A stretch of 64,000 nt of DNA, taken from the NCBI GenBank assembly GCA_050740455.1, contig JBOIDF010000008.1, forward strand, positions 1 through 64,000, read 5' to 3'. The notes under the pieces were generated by a model that saw only the letters and a program-made list of their open reading frames with translations, was not told where the DNA came from and ran no database searches. Origin of the DNA: USCg-Taylor sp050740455 (GTDB lineage: Bacteria > Pseudomonadota > Gammaproteobacteria > JACCXJ01). Below are positions 17,152 through 25,545 of this stretch, piece by piece. The number at the start of each line of letters is the position of its first letter. Position 1 is the first letter of the stretch. The translations under genes were made by a program, and so were the position numbers.

Positions 17152-18390
17152 ATGGCAAAGCAAAGAAAGAAGAGTCGGTTCTCGTTATTGGGCGCCGCGG
17201 TGGCGAAATTACCAGGTATGCGGAAAACGCCCGCGAGTGAAGCCAACACCGAAACGCGGGGTCAGCCTAGCCCGCCGCCAACGACTGAACCGTCTGTAGA
17301 TGAATTAGGCGAAGCCCAAGCGCTGTTGCAGGCGGGCAAGGTGGATAAAGCCGCAAATGCCTTTCAGAAAATTCGCTCTCGTGATGCGAACTTAGAGGCA
17401 CATATAGGGTTGATCCAGGACTGCCAGCGGCGGCTGGAATGGGGCGAAGGCTTGCAAGAAGCCGAGGTTGCTCTCACCGGATTTCCTGATTCAGCCGCGC
17501 TTGCTGCGCTGAAAGGCGAGTTGCTCCTAGCGCTCAACCGGATGGACGAAGCGGAAGTGTTGTATGCATCGATAAAAGAAAAATTTCCCAGAAATGTCGT
17601 CGGCTTCGCCGGGCTTGCGACAGTGGCCAGCCGTCGCCGTGATTGGAAAAAGGCATCGTCCCGATGGCAGGATTGCCTCAAACGTTTTCCCGACCACAGC
17701 AGCGTACCCGGCTGGCGAACGAGTTTGGCTAACGCGCTCCTGGAGTTGGGGCGGCTCGATGAGGCCGAGGCCGAATTCATCGCTTTACGTGAGAGCTATC
17801 CAACTAGGGTTGAGGGATTTGCGGGCGTGGCCCGGTGTGCTAACCGAAAGCGGGACTTTGAGGAATCATTGGTGCGATGGCAGGAGTGTTTGGACCGTTT
17901 TCCCGACCACGCTAGTGCACCCAATTGGCGGGCGCAACTCGGGAATGCGTTTCTGGAGTTGGGGCGACTTGAGGAGGCGGAAGGGGTGTTCATGGCGTTA
18001 CGTGAGAGCGACCCCATGAGGCCTGAGGGATTTGAGGGCATCGCCCGGTGTGCTAACCGAAAGCGGGACTTTGAGGAATCATTGGTGCGATGGCAGGAGT
18101 GTTTGGACCGTTTTCCCGGCCACTCCAATGTACCGACCTGGCGGGCGCAACTCGGAACTGCGCTCCTTGAGTTGGGGCGAATCGATGAGGCCGAGGCCGT
18201 GTTTGCAGCGTTGCATGAGAGTGAACCGACGAGGCCTGAGGGATTTGAAGGCATGGCCCGTTGTGCCCACCGAAGCGGCGACTTTGAACGCGCATGGAAG
18301 CGATGGCAGGAGTGTATAGATCGGTTCCCGACCCATCCCGGCGTGTCAAACTGGCGGGCTAGGCACAACGAATGCGCTGATCGAGTTTGA
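17152..18390 (+). CDS. Repeat-rich TPR protein
   Basis: 412 residues, no signal peptide: a basic N-terminus (AKQRKKSRFSLLG), a proline-rich linker to about residue 50, then TPR-like helical pairs. From about residue 150 onward the protein is four tandem copies of a 71-residue unit (consensus features RDFEESLVRWQECLDRFP, WRAQLGNALLELGRLDEAE, ALRES and RPEGFEGIARCANR). TPR arrays are protein-binding scaffolds; proteins of this sort in glycan clusters often organise glycosyltransferases or secretion machinery. It lies between the type I exporter and the giant glycosyltransferase, all on the plus strand. Specific partner unknown. Confidence 0.75.
   Translation: MAKQRKKSRFSLLGAAVAKLPGMRKTPASEANTETRGQPSPPPTTEPSVDELGEAQALLQAGKVDKAANAFQKIRSRDANLEAHIGLIQDCQRRLEWGEGLQEAEVALTGFPDSAALAALKGELLLALNRMDEAEVLYASIKEKFPRNVVGFAGLATVASRRRDWKKASSRWQDCLKRFPDHSSVPGWRTSLANALLELGRLDEAEAEFIALRESYPTRVEGFAGVARCANRKRDFEESLVRWQECLDRFPDHASAPNWRAQLGNAFLELGRLEEAEGVFMALRESDPMRPEGFEGIARCANRKRDFEESLVRWQECLDRFPGHSNVPTWRAQLGTALLELGRIDEAEAVFAALHESEPTRPEGFEGMARCAHRSGDFERAWKRWQECIDRFPTHPGVSNWRARHNECADRV
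17599..18387 (+). repeat. Tandem 213-bp repeats inside the TPR gene
   Basis: Period 213 bp (71 codons), with unit starts at 17599, 17812, 18025 and 18238. Between the second and third units a stretch of about 90 bp (GTGTGCTAACCGAAAGCGGG onward) is identical at the DNA level, including third codon positions, whereas the first and fourth units are diverged. That pattern means a recent duplication or gene conversion of the middle units. Confidence 0.9.
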
Positions 18391-18518
18391 GAATATCGGG
18401 TCAGCTCAGACGGATCGCTTAGCTAGAGAAATGCTCGCGGGTGCCGCGCGCAATTCCCCTATCCGAAGCTGATCGCAAGCAGGTTGCGCTGTATTTTTCA
18501 AGCAGAGGTGAAATGATA

Positions 18519-21500
18519 ATGGCTGAAAAACGACAAAAACTTGTTCGCGAGGCAGACATAAGTTGGCTTAGCCAAGATGCGAGATCACCCTTTGTTGGTG
18601 CTATCGATGGCTTCGCGGAAGGCAGCTTAGTTGGGTGGGCTTGGTTACCATCCGACCCAACATTCAAGCTTGCGATCGAATCAGTCGCGTGCGGTAAAGT
18701 GGAAGCCGTGGCAACAGCCGACATCCTAAGGAAAGACCTAATTCAGCAACGCATCGGTAGCGGCGAGTACGGTTTCTTGATTCCGATTCCGGATCGGTTC
18801 AAAGACGGCAAACCGCATCAATTTTATGTCCGGGTGGCCGGGCACAACGATTTTTTGCCAGGGTCACCGGTGAATTATGAAGCCTCACCTAAAGAACAGG
18901 TGAGCGGATGCTTAGACGGAATTTCTGGCATACAGATCGTCGGGTGGGCACGCAACGTCCCCGATCCGGAATCGAAGCTTGTGGTCGAAATATTGTCCGA
19001 CGGTGTGCCGGTGGCAGTGGGAGTGGCCGATCAGTTCCGTGGCGACCTGCAAACGGCAGCACTAGGTGATGGATACTTTGGGTTCGCAATACGATTACCA
19101 AATGAATTATGCGATGGTACAGAACATTTGATTTCAGCCCGTATCCAAGTTACCGCTGTGCCGCTGAATGGCGAGCCACTGGTCTTTAGGGCGTCGAAGA
19201 CTCTTGTAGGCGAACTGGTCGATTTTGATGGCACATGCCTTTCTGGATGGATAAATGAGCCGACTGATCCGGAACGAGATTTCGAAGTCGAACTCCTCGA
19301 TAACGGTCAACACCTTGGGACCGTCTTAACCAGCAAGGCAGTCGACGACAATAAACGCGGGTTTCGCTTTTACCTGCCGAAGAAATGTTTTGACGGAAGA
19401 GTGCATATGCTCAGCGTGTATGTGAAGGAGCCCCCGTTTGTCATTGGGGAACGCGTCGAGATTCTAAAGCCGTATCTGACACCAGAGGACGCGTTGTATC
19501 GGTATGCTGGACACTGTCTCGATAGCTGCTACCTCTCCTGGGCGGCAAGGTTTCGGTATGAAGGCTTAAGACGCCGTCTCGCTCAGTTGCTAAGCACGCA
19601 TGAATCATCTCTCCCCTTACGAGGCAACAAAGCTAAATCGACGTTGCCAGCGGTCGCTCCGGATTTCTTAGGTTCGATCAAACAGCTTCACCACGCACAT
19701 GAGCAAGTGGTTCGTGGTTTTCGTCCACACCAAGCCATCATAAAAAAAGATTGTCTGCCGTTGACATTCTCCCTGCAGAAAGCGCCCCGGGTATCCATAG
19801 TCATCCCGGTGCACAACCAGTTCGAAGTGACTTATAACTGCTTGGCCTCCATAGAGCTCGCTGCTAACAAAACGAGTTTTGAGATCATCGTCGTTGATGA
19901 TGCGTCTACCGACGACACGATTAATATTGAAAAAATAGTTCGGGGAGTCCACGTTCTCCGCAACGACAAGAATCGGGGCTTTATTCACAGCTGTAACCGC
20001 GGTGCATCCACCGCGCGAGGCGAATACGTCGTTATGCTGAATAATGACACGGAGGTGATTTACGGCTGGCTGGACGAAATGCTGCACATCTTCGAAACGC
20101 GTAGCCAGGTAGGCCTCGTGGGTGCGAAACTACTGTATCCGGACGGCACGTTGCAGGAGGCGGGCGGCATCGTCTGGAGCGACGGCAAGGCTTGGAATTA
20201 CGGCCGCGCCGGCAACGCGCATGATCCACGCTACAACTACACGCGACAGGTGGACTACATCTCCGGCGCTTGCATCATGCTGCCCAAGGCATTGTGGGAC
20301 AACCTCGGCGGCTTTGACCAAGCCTACATACCGGCCTACTACGAAGATACGGATCTCGCATTCAAGGTCCGCGACAAAGGCTACAGGGTCTATTATGCCC
20401 CATTCTCGCGCGTAGTTCACTTCGAGGGAATCAGCAACGGGACCAACACTACTGGCTCTGGGATCAAGAAATACCAGGCAATCAACGAACCTAAGTTTAA
20501 GCAGCGCTGGTCTCTGGCTTTCAAGTATAATGGTCGCGCCGGCTTTGAGGCCGCCGAGCTCGCGAAGGATCGCGGAATACAGTATCGCGCACTGGTGATC
20601 GACTATCAAACGCCGATGCCGGATGTGGACGCCGGCAGTTATGCTGCAATTCAGGAGCTGCGTTTGTTGCAATCACTCGGCTGCAAGCTTACGTTCGTAC
20701 CTCTGAACATGGCTTTTCTTGGTGGATACACCTATACATTGCAGCGTATGGGGGTCGAATGCGTTTACGCTCCATTTGCGACCAGCGTGCACGAGGTCAT
20801 CCAGCGCAGGGGAGCCGAGTTTGACCTGGTCTACATTACCCGATACGTTGTTGCCGAGCAAGTCATCAATCAGTTGCGCGAACACGCACCACAAGCCAAA
20901 ATCATCCTTTGCAATGCGGACCTGCATTTCCTGCGTGAACTGCGGGCGGCGCTCGGCAATAACTCCTATGAGGAAATTATGCAGTCCATTCGTACCCGGG
21001 ACGCTGAGCTTGCCGTGATGCGGAAAGTGGATCTTGTACTCTCTTACAACGAGGTCGAGCACTCTGTTATCATTTCGCACAACCTCAATTCCACCAAAGT
21101 TGCTAAGGCGCCTTGGCTAGTTGAGTTGCCCGAAACGGTACCGAGTTATTCTCAGCGTAAGGATATCGCGTTCCTCGGTGGCTTCGGCCATCCACCTAAT
21201 AAGGAAGCTGTCGAATTCTTTGTCCGGGAGGTGATGCCGCTTTTAAGACAGCAGCTTCCGGATGTTTGCTTCCTTGTCTATGGTAGCAACATGCCGAAAG
21301 AGCTCTTCGATGTGGAGAAGAATGACGACCGGGTGTTGGTCAAGGGCTGGGTTGCCGATGTTTCCGAAGTGTACGATACCTGCCGTATCTTTGTTGCTCC
21401 CCTGCTGAGCGGCGCGGGACTCAAGGGCAAGGTGGTGGATGCGCTGGCGCACGGCGTTCCGACTATCCTATCGCCTGTGGCTGCGGAGGGCATCGGCTTG

Positions 21501-21731
21501 CGTGACGGCCTGGAAACCCGAATAGTGCGGGAACCAAAGGAATGGGTCGATGCCATCGTTGACCTATACAAGTCACAAAAGACTTGGTCTGCGATGTCCG
21601 CAGCAGCCCGGCAGTTCGCAAAAACCGAGTACGGTACGGAGAAAGGCAAGCAGCTGATGCGCAAGGCTATGGAAATGGTCGGGTTATCTCCCGACATCAA
21701 TGAATACGTCGGAGCCAACGGCACTTGTTGA
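18519..21731 (+). CDS. Giant bifunctional glycosyltransferase: three beta modules, GT2, GT4
   Basis: About 1,070 residues. The N-terminal 320 residues hold three tandem modules of about 100 residues with a G.xDG...GWA...P pattern followed by a GYFGF...LPxxLxDG.xH block (VGWAWLPSDP, VGWARNVPDP, LSGWINEPTDP), probably beta-sandwich glycan- or protein-binding units. A GT2 domain follows (about 420-660): VSIVIPVHNQ, IIVVDDASTDD, ENDT-like LNNDTEVIYGW, ISGACIMLPKALWDNLGGFD and YYEDTDLAFKVRDKG. The C-terminal part (about 680-1060) is a GT4-like GT-B domain with FLGGFGHPPNKEAVE, VKGWVADVSEVYD and VAPLLSGAGLKGKVVDALAHG. Two catalytic domains suggest it adds two sugars in succession. GTG at 18441 is in frame, but AGAGGTG before 18519 supports the later start. 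It has no visible membrane segment, so it is probably cytoplasmic. Confidence 0.88.
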   Translation: MAEKRQKLVREADISWLSQDARSPFVGAIDGFAEGSLVGWAWLPSDPTFKLAIESVACGKVEAVATADILRKDLIQQRIGSGEYGFLIPIPDRFKDGKPHQFYVRVAGHNDFLPGSPVNYEASPKEQVSGCLDGISGIQIVGWARNVPDPESKLVVEILSDGVPVAVGVADQFRGDLQTAALGDGYFGFAIRLPNELCDGTEHLISARIQVTAVPLNGEPLVFRASKTLVGELVDFDGTCLSGWINEPTDPERDFEVELLDNGQHLGTVLTSKAVDDNKRGFRFYLPKKCFDGRVHMLSVYVKEPPFVIGERVEILKPYLTPEDALYRYAGHCLDSCYLSWAARFRYEGLRRRLAQLLSTHESSLPLRGNKAKSTLPAVAPDFLGSIKQLHHAHEQVVRGFRPHQAIIKKDCLPLTFSLQKAPRVSIVIPVHNQFEVTYNCLASIELAANKTSFEIIVVDDASTDDTINIEKIVRGVHVLRNDKNRGFIHSCNRGASTARGEYVVMLNNDTEVIYGWLDEMLHIFETRSQVGLVGAKLLYPDGTLQEAGGIVWSDGKAWNYGRAGNAHDPRYNYTRQVDYISGACIMLPKALWDNLGGFDQAYIPAYYEDTDLAFKVRDKGYRVYYAPFSRVVHFEGISNGTNTTGSGIKKYQAINEPKFKQRWSLAFKYNGRAGFEAAELAKDRGIQYRALVIDYQTPMPDVDAGSYAAIQELRLLQSLGCKLTFVPLNMAFLGGYTYTLQRMGVECVYAPFATSVHEVIQRRGAEFDLVYITRYVVAEQVINQLREHAPQAKIILCNADLHFLRELRAALGNNSYEEIMQSIRTRDAELAVMRKVDLVLSYNEVEHSVIISHNLNSTKVAKAPWLVELPETVPSYSQRKDIAFLGGFGHPPNKEAVEFFVREVMPLLRQQLPDVCFLVYGSNMPKELFDVEKNDDRVLVKGWVADVSEVYDTCRIFVAPLLSGAGLKGKVVDALAHGVPTILSPVAAEGIGLRDGLETRIVREPKEWVDAIVDLYKSQKTWSAMSAAARQFAKTEYGTEKGKQLMRKAMEMVGLSPDINEYVGANGTC

Positions 21732-21751
21732 CACGGAAAGTAGCTAGCACA

Positions 21752-21898
21752 ATGACGGACCCAGCGACATCGCTGCTAGAAGTAGTTGGACGCTTCCGTT
21801 CCTTTACTGAATGGCAAGCCTGGACTAGGGAACATCCGGAAGTTTTCGCGGCCGAGTACACAGCTAGCGCGCTTGAACCATACGTTCCAATGGCATAA
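21752..21898 (+). CDS. Small hypothetical ORF (48 aa), possibly a gene remnant
   Basis: ATG at 21752 opens 48 codons (starts MTDPATSLLEVV, ends ALEPYVPMA) 20 bp after the giant glycosyltransferase. Composition is protein-like (RSFTEWQAWTREHPEVFAAE), but no family is recognised. It is followed by broken toxin-antitoxin sequence, so it may be the head of a deleted gene. Confidence 0.3.
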   Translation: MTDPATSLLEVVGRFRSFTEWQAWTREHPEVFAAEYTASALEPYVPMA

Positions 21899-21921
21899 CT
21901 GATCCGCTCACGCGAACAACT

Positions 21922-22299
21922 ATGCTGCAGCCTAGGTTCTCATTGGTACACCCAAATTACACAGAAAGCATAAAACCAGGTCTGCTCAACTCACGCCACT
22001 GGGCATCACTTTTTTACCGGTTGAGGATCGGCGGCTTTCGGGCAATCCACAGCCTGGAGAATGACCGGCTCATCATCCAGGTGTTGGTGCTGCCATACCG
22101 TGAGTATATGCGACTGTTGGAGATCTGCGAGGAAGCCGATGATTGTCGCGTGTTCGATGAGGCGATAGAAGCTATCCGGCAGGGCGAGGAGCTTGTTCCC
22201 GCCGAGGTGGTCAACCGGCTCATTGAGGGTGAGAACCCGATGAGGGTATGGCGCGAGCACGTTGATGCTGGACGTGGATGCGTTAATTTCGGCCCTTAA
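21922..22299 (+). pseudogene. Fused remnant of a RelE-type toxin and its Xre-type antitoxin
   Basis: A 125-codon frame made of two unrelated ends. Residues about 31-54 (YRLRIGGFRAIHSLENDRL) match the C-terminal core of RelE/ParE toxins. From about residue 56 (LPYREYMRLLEICEEADD, then EELVPAEVVNRLIEGENP and RVWREH) it reads as the N-terminal region of the antitoxins that normally continue into a helix-turn-helix (GLTQ...). The toxin lacks its N-terminus and the antitoxin its DNA-binding part: after WREH the sequence diverges and stops. An internal deletion that joined the two genes explains this best. Not expected to be functional. Confidence 0.6.
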
Positions 22300-22617
22300 A
22301 TTCAACGGGACCCCCGGCAGCCTTTATACGGATGCGTTGATTTCCCTCTTTTCCGCGACTTACCAAGAGGATATTGACTTGTACCTGAGGCGTATTGGGG
22401 CAGCGGCCTTTTATTTCCTTAAATCGGCGCATTGCATTCGACACGCTTAGATCCGCTAAACGCCTTACCAAGCCCAGCTCGGCGCAGATTCAACCTGCGT
22501 AGATGCTATGCAGGACCGTCTGGGTTAACCTCTAGTGGTGTATCCATTCGCAGAAGCGGTGTTCCTTCGTCTCAAGCGCCTTTGCCCGCCACCATTCCTT
22601 CCTTCACCTTGTTCGAA
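22300..22617 (+). other. Gene-free spacer before the sulfotransferase fusion
   Basis: No gene, RNA or clear promoter seen. An open frame in line with the next gene runs back to 22432, but its residues (arginine/serine/proline-rich, no domain) look untranslated. The end of the toxin-antitoxin remnant probably fades into this stretch. Confidence 0.5.
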
Positions 22618-24558
22618 ATGACACACAACGCAGTAAAGAAGGCTCGCCTCCTAGTTCACATTGGGCCTCACAAGACGGGGTCCACGTACATCCAGACGAT
22701 GTTCGTACAAAACAGGGACGCGCTTCGCCAGCTCGGCGTGCTGTACCCGCGCATTCACGTGCGCGCCGATCCAGGCCATTCCCTCCTAGTCGAGAAGATC
22801 GCAGCAGAACTATCTAGCGATTTGATGGCACGCGTTATTCAGCGCACGGCCAGAACAATTGCAGCCGGGCAAAACATCGTGTGGTCGAGCGAGAACTTCG
22901 ACAGGCTGAGCGCTGCGCAACTGGAGACGCTGAAAGCGACATTGCCGCTCAGACCAGTTTTCTACTTCTTCTTGCGGACCAGTCCGGACCTTCTTTATTC
23001 CAGTTGGCAGGAAGACGTGAAGCATGGGGCACCAACGTCTTTTGCGCGGTTTCTGTACGAACACCTTTCCAAGCCGTTCCAGAGCGCTCTGCTCAATCCC
23101 ACCTTGATCTTGGACAGGTATGCAAGCGTTTTCGGAGTCGATTCTATTGCGCTGCTCGACTACGAGGCCCTCAAGCAGGAAGGAGAAGATATTTTTCTAC
23201 GGCTTCTTGAAGCCATGAAGATACCTAGTGCCGATCTATCAGTTTCTGGCGATAGTGTGAATCGCTCCATGCGATACGACATGGTTGAAACGATTAGGAT
23301 TTTGAACTGTCTAGGCAAGATTAATGGGTGCCAATCTTCTGCAAATCCCCGTATCTGGGTCTTGCAGAGCAAGGATACTCATGTCCATGCGTTGGTTGCG
23401 AAGGTGAAAGAGGCTGTCACGGAAGCCGCGACCGATATTGTCGTTCCGAACTCTGGATTCATTCTGGACGCAACGCGTGGCAGGCTGCTTGCAAAATATG
23501 GCAACCAATTCGCCACGCGCTCTGAACCTGAACGCATCCAGCATGGACCGCCGATAGTATCGTTCAAGTACATGGATGATTCGCTATTGATATCGAAGGG
23601 GGGCCTGGACGCCGCCCAAGAGCTATTTGCACTTTATAAAGCTGATCGCAAGGCTGCGCCATTGAGAACTTTGATGACAACACCCAAGCAGGAAGGCGCA
23701 CATCCGAAGCCTCCGTTCAAGGAAGGGTTTCCGCCGGGACATTTCTATTCGGTGCTTCCGGACGCAGAAACTATCGCCCGCGTGGCAATCGGACCCGCAA
23801 CAGCGGTTCCTGAAGCGCTGCCTGGTATCGATATGCGACCTGCAGAGCAATTGCGATTACTCGAAGAGTTAAAGCCTTATGCCGGCGACTTTCCATACCA
23901 AACAGATCGCTCAGACCCTCAGGGCCGGATGCTTCGCTATGCGTTGAAGAACGGAATGTTCTCCACTGGAGACGCATTGGTTCTACAGTGTTTCCTCCGG
24001 CACTTCCGCCCCAAGAGAGTGATAGAGGTCGGCTCCGGGTATTCATCTGCGGTGATGCTGGATACAAATGAATTCTTCCTTGACGGACGAATGTCGCTTA
24101 CGTTTGTCGAGCCATATCCAGAGAGGCTCAACAAACTTCTCAATGAGACGGATATGCAGCGGGCGACGATCCACGCCGCTCGTGTGCAGTCGGTCGATCT
24201 CGATATTTTCCGAACTTTGGCGTCCGGAGATCTTTTGTTCATCGATTCATCGCATGTCGGCAAGGCCGGGAGCGATTTGCTGCACCTGCTATTCGAAGTT
24301 CTGCCTGTATTGCCGTCGGGATGCTACGTCCACTTTCATGACATTTTTTGGCCGTTCGAATATCCTATGCCGTGGTATCGGGAGGGACGAGCCTGGAATG
24401 AAGCGTATTTCGTGAGGGCCCTCCTTGCGAACAGCAGCAAGTACCAAGTCGTTTTGCACAATCATTTTCTGGCAGCTCGGCAACCTGAGGTTCTGGCCGA
24501 CGCATTGCCACGCTACTTTGAGGGAAGCGGCGGCAGCATTTATCTGATCAAAACATAA
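22618..24558 (+). CDS. Sulfotransferase-like / class I methyltransferase fusion
   Basis: 646 residues with two enzymatic halves. The N-terminal half (about 8-330) begins with a P-loop-like PAPS 5'-phosphate-binding motif, LLVHIGPHKTGSTYIQ, then FYFFLRTSPDLLYSSW and LLDYEAL, as in sulfotransferases. The C-terminal half (about 400-640) has the SAM-binding motif VIEVGSGYSSAVMLD at about 466, FVEPYPERL, GDLLFIDSSHVGKAGSD and CYVHFHDIFWPFEYP, a Methyltransf_24-like domain frequent in surface-glycan clusters. Inference: it may sulfate and methylate the same glycan. Start chosen at MTHNAVKKARLL, directly before the P-loop. Last plus-strand gene of the island, 10 bp before a MITE. Confidence 0.8.
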   Translation: MTHNAVKKARLLVHIGPHKTGSTYIQTMFVQNRDALRQLGVLYPRIHVRADPGHSLLVEKIAAELSSDLMARVIQRTARTIAAGQNIVWSSENFDRLSAAQLETLKATLPLRPVFYFFLRTSPDLLYSSWQEDVKHGAPTSFARFLYEHLSKPFQSALLNPTLILDRYASVFGVDSIALLDYEALKQEGEDIFLRLLEAMKIPSADLSVSGDSVNRSMRYDMVETIRILNCLGKINGCQSSANPRIWVLQSKDTHVHALVAKVKEAVTEAATDIVVPNSGFILDATRGRLLAKYGNQFATRSEPERIQHGPPIVSFKYMDDSLLISKGGLDAAQELFALYKADRKAAPLRTLMTTPKQEGAHPKPPFKEGFPPGHFYSVLPDAETIARVAIGPATAVPEALPGIDMRPAEQLRLLEELKPYAGDFPYQTDRSDPQGRMLRYALKNGMFSTGDALVLQCFLRHFRPKRVIEVGSGYSSAVMLDTNEFFLDGRMSLTFVEPYPERLNKLLNETDMQRATIHAARVQSVDLDIFRTLASGDLLFIDSSHVGKAGSDLLHLLFEVLPVLPSGCYVHFHDIFWPFEYPMPWYREGRAWNEAYFVRALLANSSKYQVVLHNHFLAARQPEVLADALPRYFEGSGGSIYLIKT

Positions 24559-24568
24559 ATGTTTTTAG

Positions 24569-24673
24569 GGAAGCTCTGCAAAAGTGTCGCGAGACATATC
24601 AAAAAGATAGGCGAGCGACGAGCGAGCACGCGACAAAGCAGATGGGCTGCGCAGTAACTTTTGCAGAGCTTCC
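24569..24673 (+). mobile_element. 105-bp MITE with 17-bp perfect inverted ends and TTAG target duplication
   Basis: Ends are GGAAGCTCTGCAAAAGT at 24569-24585 and its exact reverse complement at 24657-24673. TTAG flanks both sides (24565-24568 and 24674-24677). The 4-bp YTAR-type duplication and GG-start ends are typical of IS5-family elements, so this is probably a non-autonomous derivative mobilised by such a transposase. No transposase is encoded and no second copy is seen in the window. Confidence 0.85.
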
Positions 24674-24702
24674 TTAGTAGTGCTCCCAAATTTTGGTGAA
24701 TA

Positions 24703-24831
24703 TCAGTTCGGCGTCGCATGCTCGACGGCCATCTTGCGCGCCCCCACCTTTGTATCGAACGCGATCCAGTTCTTTGCGTGATCGCAAGCCTCAGCGCGCA
24801 GCGTTACTGCACCTGAAGGCAAGGTACGACT
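24703..24831 (-). pseudogene. Coding-like remnant of unknown C-terminus
   Basis: On the minus strand a frame ending at 24703 reads TLPSGAVTLRAEACDHAK then NWIAFDTKVGARKMAVEH, with protein-like composition but no start and no recognised family. It abuts the copied glycosyltransferase fragment and is offset from its frame. It may be the tail of a gene otherwise lost. Confidence 0.25.
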
Positions 24832-24832
24832 G

Positions 24833-25046
24833 CGCCGATCAGCACCAGCGCAGGATGGTCAAGCTTGGGAAACATTTCTGCCGCCTTGGTCAGCAAACCG
24901 TGCCAAACGCGCATCCGCGTCGGCAGCGGGAATTCGGCTAGTGAAAGTTTAACCAGCGGCGCGGGGATGAGCGGCGCTGTTTCCGCCAAGGTCGAATCTT
25001 GGGTGCGTATGGTGACGGCGAGCGTTTTCCGCAGGTCGAGACCCGC
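24833..25046 (-). pseudogene. Copied 214-bp fragment of the giant GT2 gene
   Basis: Direct copy of 32400-32613, which encodes an N-terminal part of the intact glycosyltransferase at 29860-32793 (GLDLRKTLAVTIRTQDST, LAEFPLPTRMRVWHGLLTK, FPKLDHPALVLIG). Only about eight bases differ. Neither start nor catalytic part is present, and it runs straight into IS1595-type sequence at 25046, so it is a fragment moved by recombination. Confidence 0.9.
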
Positions 25047-25188
25047 AGCGTGGACAGTGGTAACCCCCCGGCCAGCGAAGCCCCGCAAGATACTCGCGAC
25101 AGGCTGCCTCGTCCTCGAAAAAACGATTGAATTCGCTGAATGTCCGAGGGTAGTCGGTCCCGCCGACTGGCCCTTCCCCTGCCCCCAT
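25046..25188 (-). mobile_element. IS1595-family transposase N-terminal fragment
   Basis: From an ATG at 25188 the minus strand encodes PRTFSEFNRFFEDEAACREY then LAGLRWPGGYHCPRCGS, the zinc-ribbon N-terminus of IS1595-family transposases. The frame passes directly into the copied glycosyltransferase fragment at the shared bases GCGGGTCTCGACC near 25034-25046, so the rest of the element is gone. Not functional. Confidence 0.75.
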
Positions 25189-25250
25189 GGGGAGCGAACA
25201 CTAGATGTTGTGGTAACTTGCGTCAAGTGGATAGCCCGTTTCTTTTATTC

Positions 25251-25450
25251 TTACGTTTGCTCGGTGATCCCGAGCTTCCGACAGGCGTCGAGCACCGCCA
25301 GCCCTTTGCCAGCTTCAAGCTCGACCGTCCGCAGATGTTGAAGGATCTCTTCGGGTGTGTACCGTTTTTTGGGCATGTTGCTGACCTCCCTCGTGGCGGC
25401 CCAGCGTAACATTCACACTGGACCGGATTTGCCCGGATAGGTCATGTACA
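25251..25450 (-). mobile_element. IS3-family left end with truncated orfA
   Basis: From ATG at 25376 the minus strand encodes 41 residues (MPKKRYTPEEILQHLRT, GLAVLDACRKLGITEQT) matching the start of IS3-type OrfA helix-turn-helix proteins, then stops where the family continues with YYRWR. Upstream, TGTACATGACC at about 25450 could be the element's left terminus. No orfB. The remaining bases to 25545 contain nothing identified. Confidence 0.7.
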
Positions 25451-25545
25451 GATTGGCAAAACAATCCGATCGGGATCCGTTGGGCCAGATGCTGGTGATC
25501 GCTCTTTCCTCCTATCATAGGTAAACGATTCTAATGACGAACAGA

